A program made the translations under genes and the position numbers. The notes under the pieces are model-generated. The model made no database searches. It was given only the letters and a program-made list of their open reading frames with translations, and had not been told where the DNA came from. Below, piece by piece: positions 54,901-64,000 of a stretch of 64,000 nucleotides of DNA. Every line of letters begins with the position of its first letter. The first letter of the stretch is position 1. This DNA is from Diplosphaera chodatii (Eukaryota > Chlorophyta > Trebouxiophyceae > Prasiolales > Stichococcaceae): assembly GCA_032358165.1 (NCBI GenBank), contig JAALGY010000014.1, forward strand, positions 186,001 to 250,000, written 5' to 3'.

Positions 54901-57065
54901 CTGCTGCGCCACCTGTCAGCCCAGAAGCGCCCACAGGTGCAGTTGATCCCGATACATCTGACTGCTGAAAGCATTGCTTGCTCATGTTTTCAGCACTGTT
55001 TGCCTGACATACTGTCTATACCATGGTGTGTCCCATGGTCAAAAACATCTGTGCAGGCTATCACAGGTGTCAGACAATTCTGCATAACAATGCAAACTAC
55101 ACAGGACAAAAAGGGGTGTGAATCCGAGATGCAGGGCTGGCGCCAGGCAGTCCTCCGCAGCCGGACTGGACGCAGGCGGACGACGTGCCCATGCCAGATG
55201 CGCCCGAGCCCCCAGATTTCGAGGGGCCATTTGTCGGAGACCTGCAAGTCGAGCGGTGTGCAGAACAGCTGCGCCATAGGAGGAGTTGACGCAGGCGGGC
55301 AGACACATACTAGTTGCTGACACTGTCCAGATCCTTACATACATGGTGTTCGATCCACTTCAACGCTCCCAGTGATCACCTATGCAGGCTGCGGGCGGCG
55401 CTGAACTCGCCGGCCACCGGAGCAGACCTGCTGCGCACCGGCCTCACGCCTTCCAGCAATGCAACAGGTGTGCCGCTGCTGCTTTCCATCATGGGAGGTA
55501 GGTGTTTGTAGCTGGGTCTTTACCCATTGCTCTCTCGGTGCACGACACCCTGGTCGTCATGCTGGTATTGAGAGCAGGTGTAGACCAATGCTGGACGCAC
55601 AGGTTTGCTCTGTTGTGTCAGCTAACGCCACAGCTTGTGTCTCGCAGCTCCTGGCACAGGCCTCAACAGGCGGCGGCGCTCACGCACCGCAGGACAAGAA
55701 TCGCTACCCGCGCTGTCCGATAGGTCAGCCACCAAAGTATCCTCAAACACTTCACTGAGCAATGCTTGCCTTACCCGTAAACCTCATCACTGCAAACCGC
55801 CTCACTTGTCAGCGCCCGCACGAAAAGCACAGGCCTGCTGGCAGAAATGTGGATGTTGCCACTATGCAAATAGTCTTGCTGTAGCTGTGGAGCGAAGGCT
55901 CATCTGTGCCGCAGGTCGACGCCCCGCTCCAGGGCGGGGTCCGCGGAGCTGCAGGAGGACGCTGCGGGCCCCGCCGCCGCCCACCCCGAGGACCTGCTGC
56001 CCACTGTGCACGAGGACGAGCTGCCCCCGCTGCCCGACCCCCAGGTGCAGACTGCTGAGCGCACCCTGGTCGTGTCGGCAGCGCTCAACTGGCTTTGGTG
56101 CGGTGTTTTACATCTTGGGGTCACTGCTGCAGACTGGGACAGGCAGCCCATGGTTGCTCGGGTTGCCACAGATTCCTCTCAGAGGAGGGTTGAGGGACCC
56201 TGGACATGAATCATTTGCATGAGTCCAACCAGCAATAGGCCGAAGTGTTGAGCGGTCATCCTACAGGTGTACTTCTCATCGTGCTTGTTGGTGTGCTTTT
56301 GCAGGATGTCGAGGAGGGCCTGACGCAATTCCAGCTGGCGGTGGACTCGGGGCGGGGCACCGGCACCAGCACGCAGCTCACGCCCAGCGCCTCCCTGTCC
56401 CGCAACACCCTGCTCATGCTGCAGTGCGTGCACCCAGTGCTCAGCACCTGCTGGGGACCTTCATAGTTCCAAGAGTACTGAATGTGCCGCCACCTTCTGT
56501 TCAGCTCCAAACGTTTGCATGCATGCGTGCATGCCCGCTATCTCCAGCTTTCCACGCAGAACCTAGTGCTGGGGCAGACTCGTTTTTGTTGGCAGGCTGC
56601 TACTGCAGCATGTGCATTGTGCATCAAAGATGCTCTGCACCCTGAGGCGTCACATACAGTCAGTTGCTCGCCGCAGGGTGTTACAGCAGCGCTTCGACGA
56701 GCAGGGAGTGGCCCTGCCCGACATGCCGAGCCTGCACCTGAGTGATGTGGCCGCTGGGCTGTCGCGACTGGAGGCCGCTCGTTTGTTCTACCAAATCTGC
56801 AGTGAGTCCGTTGTGCCAGGTTTCTGGTCCAACCTGCCAGACTGTGCATGCCCAGGACCTCCCCAATGTCATGCAGGCATCGAGGCTGGCAAGACCAACT
56901 TGACAAGGGTGTTGGTCCATAATTCTGTGCACCCTGACCACAGTGTGATGTGCTCGACAACCAATACCCTGCCTCCTTGCAGGCTCCACTGCCAACCGCT
57001 ACCTGGTGGCAAAACAGGAGACGCCTTGTGGAGAAATCACACTGTTTCCTGGCACGCTGATGTGA
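51942..57065 (+). CDS. Cohesin kleisin subunit Rad21/Rec8 (SCC1) family
   Basis: The kleisin closes the SMC1-SMC3 ring and holds sister chromatids together in the nucleus. MFYSTELLGKKSPLGQVW (51942) splices at GTGGGAG to IAAHGRKLVRSRL and then to NNIMQPEVPQALRLQG ILMGGIVIIYSRQ, the kleisin N-terminal helix-turn-helix that binds SMC3. The long central part is acidic and poorly conserved (FESTFDADIT, PGDALLSAG, VDMDMDMDMPPMPDLEDAPP), with basic KAERRQKKQQDAAERKR (54275-54320). The C-terminal winged helix is clear: LHLSDVAAGLSRLEAARLFYQIC (56730-56800) joined to STANRYLVAKQETPCGEI TLFPGTLM, TGA 57063-57065. About 18 exons are seen. Rad21 versus meiotic Rec8 cannot be decided by eye. Separase sites (E-x-x-R) were not confirmed. 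Confidence 0.88.
53785..53808 (+). repeat. GACATG microsatellite in kleisin exon
   Basis: Four tandem GACATG units in frame encode an Asp-Met repeat (VDMDMDMDM) in the acidic middle of the kleisin, just after a splice acceptor. Confidence 0.85.
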
Positions 57066-57308
57066 GAAGCAGCCCAGCGTAGCCAACACAATGCCCACGA
57101 GTGGGCGCAAGCGCTACACTTTTATATGATGCATGCCGCTGAACGAGTGATTGCCACCGTCGCAAGTAGTATGCAACATTCCGGGCATACTTTCCACTTA
57201 GATAGGCTGGACCATGTTATTAGGGACTGTGAAGACTTCTGCTTCATAACGATTTGGTGTATCCCTGCACAGTACACCCATGATGACGCCATGTCACTGC
57301 TACAGCCT

Positions 57309-57313
57309 TGTAA
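57309..57313 (+). terminator. TGTAA poly(A) signal of the kleisin gene
   Basis: TGTAA lies about 245 bases after the stop at 57065. Confidence 0.4.
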
Positions 57314-57385
57314 AGATGCTGCATATGCTGATGTATGACCAAGAGCATGTGACCGACTCTGAAGAGCGCGTGGACGCGTTGCTGA

Positions 57386-57390
57386 TTACA
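57386..57390 (-). terminator. TGTAA poly(A) signal of the glutathione-dependent dehydrogenase
   Basis: Minus-strand TGTAA lies 63 bases past the stop at 57453-57455. Confidence 0.45.
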
Positions 57391-57452
57391 TCTGAGCAGC
57401 TTCGATTGATATCTGGTCCACAACCTGAAGCAGAATACCACGGTGCATCTAG

Positions 57453-60547
<3,095 letters not shown>

Positions 60548-60896
60548 CTTAGGTTGCGGCTACAGGTTTGGTCCCTGACGTCAGGTGGTGATGGGCAAAT
60601 GGTGATCAGCCAACTAGGGGCCCACAAGCTTCTGTCACGCTCAACTCACACAGTTATCATTCATGTATATCTGAGGATGGGTTGTGCCAATATTAGCTTC
60701 ATCACTGGCAGTTTCCGCGCTGCGGGACTTGTCTGGAAGCTGCAGCTGATGTCCCCACTGCGGCCGGTGGGCTGCCGCGTTGGGGACGGCAGTGCCATGC
60801 CAGATAGCGAGTTATGTTTGCTGCTGAGTCGCTGACATATGCAGTTTCCGCAGCTGCAATGTACGCCCATATAACTCCCCCAGCACGCTTGTACGC
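60548..60896. promoter_or_regulatory. Divergent promoter region
   Basis: 349 bp between the dehydrogenase start (minus) and the type II membrane protein start (plus). A TATA-like CATATAAC lies at about 60868-60875, roughly 25 bases upstream of the plus-strand ATG. No exon is seen. Confidence 0.4.
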
Positions 60897-63800
60897 ATGC
60901 ATGTGGTGCGCAGATCACGTCTCATGACAGCAGAATCATTGAGCAACAGAATTCCGACACTCCATGCAGCACGCACACAATTGATGCCGCAGCGTTCTCG
61001 TCGGCGCAGCATCTGGGCACTCAGCCATCGGAAGCAATTCTTATTGCTGCTGCTGATTATTGTTGTGCAGTCGGTGGTTGTGCTCCAGCAGCACGACGGT
61101 CCAGCGCTGGAGCATGAGGCGTTCCGACAGCTGCAGCACGACTGGCAATCCTACGCCCTGACACAGCGCAGCTTAAATGGCTCGTTCAACCCAAACTGGC
61201 GGAGTGACGGTCGGTGCGGTCCTGGCTGGTCAGCGCAGGGCGGCTCGCAGGCCATCTGCAACCCATTTGGCGCTAGGCACTGCTGCTCGCACTGGGGGTG
61301 GTGCGGGCATAGCAGATTGCACTGCAACCCGGGTCTGGTGAACCCTGGCAACTCAACAGTCACAGGTGGTCACTTGAGCTTCCTCCTCAGTCGCATGCAA
61401 GCAGGTGTTCAGCATGCATGAGTCAAGTGTCAACAGCGTCCTCTGCCGTGCCTATTGCATTTCTGCGTGAACCACCTCGAGTCAGTGTCGCAGGCCGTTC
61501 TGGGTTGGTGGGAAAGCTCCTGCAAGCTCTGGCATTGCACCCAGATGCATTTCAGGCTATGCGTGCCGCAGCGGGGGCACCATTCCCACAGCAGTTCATC
61601 GGCGGCAGGCCGGTGCAGCCGGGCGCTGCACACGTCACATTACAGCGGGTCTGTCAGGGTACCGATCGTGGCGGCATTGGCAGGCGGCATACAACAGCTG
61701 ACAAGCAGACGGGTGCCACAGCGCATGTGCATGCTGCCGTGAGCGGCAGAGGCCGTGCGGCAAGACCTCAGCGCCATCACAAGCTGGTATCCGAAAGTGG
61801 CGCTCAGCAGATGCCAAGGGGCCATCATGCCGGCCGACAGCTGCAAGCAAACCACGTCATTCGCAGGCAGCGGCACACGGAGCAGCAGCGTAACCATGGC
61901 CCAATGGCAAGCAGCGCCGCTGCCCGCTTGCACGCTGAGCAGGCGGCAGTGCATTCCCAACATCATGGCCAGCAGCAGCAGCACGCCATCGGCGCTCAGG
62001 CAGAGTGGCGCGAGGCGGCCCTGCAGCAGGTGTCAGTTGCTACACAGCGATGCGGGGTGCAAGCAAGAGCATGTCAGTATGTGCCCACAGCTCCTTCATG
62101 CCAGGCCCGCACAATGCAACCCGTGTATTTTGATACTTTCGCAGTGGCAAGCTGGGCAGAGTGTGATGGACCTCGCCGGTCAAGCAGCAGCGTTGGCTGC
62201 AACGCGGGAGCATGCTGCCGGGCTGACCCTGGGGTTTGAGGGCTCGAATGCGCTAGGTGAGTGTGGTATGGCTGTTGCTCGCTTGGCCTAGAATCTGCAA
62301 CATGTTTCCGAGGGAAGCTCCAAAGCTATGACGCAGCGGGTGCACCTGCAGTAGCGGATAGCAACAGCAAACAGAGGGACCAGGCTGTAATCGGGCCTGT
62401 GCGGCATGTGTCATGGCTGTCTGGGCTGCGGGGCTCCGGCACCAACATGAAGCCAGCACCCCGCGGACCCTGGACACGGTGCAACCCTAGACGCTGGATA
62501 CACAGTGAGCAGCCACATGCATTGTGCACACCAGACGCACAACTGCACTGACTGCAGCATCGTTGCTGCCATCCAGCCCTGTCCGGCTGGATTCACCCAT
62601 AGACCATCCGGAGAACTTTGTCATAATACAAAGAGCAAGGCGCACTGTTGCGAAGTGGTGCTGCAGGTGCTATGCACCCCGTGCAGCGGGATGGTGTGGT
62701 GCGACATCCAGCCAGCAGGGCGTCAGGCTCACAGAGCAACAAGGCTGGGCACCACAGTGGCAAGCTGCCAGCAACACAGCGGCTGCTGGTCATTTATCAC
62801 CATTTCGAAGACATCCGCAGCTGCCCGGCTGATGAGGAGGTTCAGCTGGTCCGCACCAATTTTGCGTTTTTCCTCAGGTGACCAAAGCCCTGCAGTGTAC
62901 ATGCCATATGCCCTGCATCCTGCGGGGCCCTGGCTAGAGCAGTCTGTACAACCGGTGACGCTGCGGCATGCTGCTCTGCAGGGCTGCTGTCAAGCCAGAT
63001 GATGGAGCAGACTACTTGATAAACCTGGGTAAGACATGCATGTTGGTTGGCTGTGTATGGCTGAGAGTGGAGCCCTCTCAGCCCAGTACATTTGAGCCCT
63101 GAGTTGCTGCTGCAGCGGGACGTGTGGACACAACGCTGGTCAGCTTGGTGCCCCCATTCAGCAACGTTCACATCAGGCTGGTGGACGGCGAAACCGCAGG
63201 ATCCGACACCTGCACCTTTCACCGCACTCTCCTGGAGCAGGTACATCAGGCACAACGCCTCAGCATCAGCGCATCAGCGTTGCACGGACAAGGGTCTGGC
63301 GTGTTGGGCGACTCTTTTGTACGTAGCACTTCGCACAGTGCACAATCACTAAGCCCTGTGGGGTAACGCTTTGCACCAGGGCCCAGACATGTTCGACCGC
63401 TACACACACTTCGCTCTGATCAACAACGGCATGCGCGGCCCTTTCGTGGTGGCTGAAGACAGCGCAGTCAACGAGCATTGGGCTGCACCGTTTATTGGTC
63501 TGCTGGGGCACGAGGTCAAGCTGGTGGGCAACTACCTCAGCTGTGAGCTGGGCGTGCACCTGCAGGGGCCATTTCTAATCACAGACAGGTGTGCCGCTAC
63601 TAACAGCAGCAAGACGGCACCTGGTTGCTTGTTGATAATTGCATCTGTGTGCATGTGTGAGTTGTCTTCGCGGACATCTCCGATCACATGGACACGTCAT
63701 GTATAACCTGCCCTGCAGGGTGGGTGTGCAGATTGTGATGGATACATGGGGCAATGGCACCTGCTGGGGCTCACACCAGGCGGACATCAACCGTGGTGTG

Positions 63801-64000
63801 CTTGGCAGCACTACATCTGCCAGTGGCTGATGCTCTCCTCGTGTGCTTGGCCAGTGGAATGTGCAGGCTTGGCCGTTCTGCAGTGCATACCCTTTGCGTG
63901 TGTGTTTGCAGGTGAGGTGGGACTGTCGCGGGCGGTGTTGTCAGCAGGCTACAACATTGCTTCCATCCAGCCGGAGTATGCAGGCCTCGACTTTCGAAAG
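60897..64000 (+). CDS. Type II membrane protein with chitin-binding-like domain and glycosyltransferase-like domain (3' partial)
   Basis: The ATG at 60897 gives a basic cytosolic tail, a signal anchor (FLLLLLIIVVQSVVVLQQ, about 61040-61095) and a lumenal Cys-rich segment GRCGPGWS...CCSHWGWCGHSRLHC (61209-61324) like hevein/CBM18 chitin-binding domains. Further on, exons read YHHFEDIRSCPADEEVQLVR (62798), AVKPDDGADYLINL, TTLVSLVPPFSNVHIRLVDG (63130), DMFDRYTHFALINNGMRGPF (63388), EHWAAPFIGLLGHEVKLVGN and GEVGLSRAVLSAGYNIAS (63911). This resembles an algal glycosyltransferase-like family of unknown activity. The frame continues past the window. The Gln/His-rich stretch 61420-62300 is unresolved: it may be a linker, or the break between two genes (first ending near 61420-62300, second starting near 62500). 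A Golgi wall-polysaccharide role is inference. Confidence 0.5.

Larger units (their letters stand above)
57066..57452. other. Convergent 3' region kleisin / GSNOR
   Basis: 387 bp contains TGTAA for the kleisin (57309-57313, plus) and TGTAA for the dehydrogenase (TTACA 57386-57390, minus). If used, the two transcripts would overlap or abut tail to tail. Confidence 0.5.

Overview
The window is nuclear DNA of a eukaryote, most likely a unicellular green alga. Every recognisable protein is split into short exons by many small introns ending in (T)GCAG. The genome is GC-rich with strong Gln/Ala/His codon runs, TGTAA poly(A) signals lie 3' of several genes, and there are plastid-type N-termini, a GlcD-GlcF-type fused glycolate/D-lactate dehydrogenase and an algal glycosyltransferase-like family. 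Within the green algae the lineage (Trebouxiophyceae-like) is a guess. Reading frames are interrupted by introns, so coordinates below are gene spans (first coding base to stop), rebuilt by joining frames at GT/GC-AG borders by eye.

Region 1 (1-12111) is the most interesting part: three consecutive genes of glycolate/glyoxylate metabolism. The 3' part of a FAD/Fe-S glycolate (D-lactate) dehydrogenase is convergent with an alanine/glutamate:glyoxylate aminotransferase. That gene is in turn divergent, from a roughly 510-bp shared promoter, with an AGXT-type alanine/serine:glyoxylate aminotransferase. Together they would oxidise glycolate to glyoxylate and transaminate it to glycine, so this looks like a photorespiratory gene cluster in a eukaryotic nucleus.

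Region 2 (12304-22099) holds three genes I cannot assign: a probable thylakoid-targeted proline-rich membrane protein (minus), a large nuclear zinc-finger/Tudor-like protein (plus), and an alanine-rich helical protein (plus). Region 3 (22585-29465, minus) encodes the TPR subunit of TFIIIC (GTF3C3/Tau131 type). Region 4 (30564-43651) holds an ATG1/ULK autophagy kinase (minus), a TraB-domain membrane protein (minus) divergent from an aldo-keto reductase (plus), and an Ariadne RBR ubiquitin ligase (minus).

Region 5 (43650-51129) holds a probable mitoribosomal mS26 gene whose ATG overlaps the Ariadne ATG on the other strand, a plastid-targeted DUF3783-like protein (minus), and a RING-H2 protein (plus). 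Region 6 (51942-64000) holds a Rad21/Rec8 cohesin kleisin (plus) convergent with S-(hydroxymethyl)glutathione dehydrogenase (minus), then a type II membrane protein with a chitin-binding-like Cys domain and a glycosyltransferase-like domain that runs off the end.

Small-scale structure includes a perfect palindrome of the plant/algal telomere motif in one intron, a second telomere-motif stretch in the neighbouring gene, a hairpin-forming intronic repeat, two well-supported GC-AG introns, and an AT-rich island inside a TFIIIC intron. I saw no tRNA, rRNA, CRISPR array or intact transposon.
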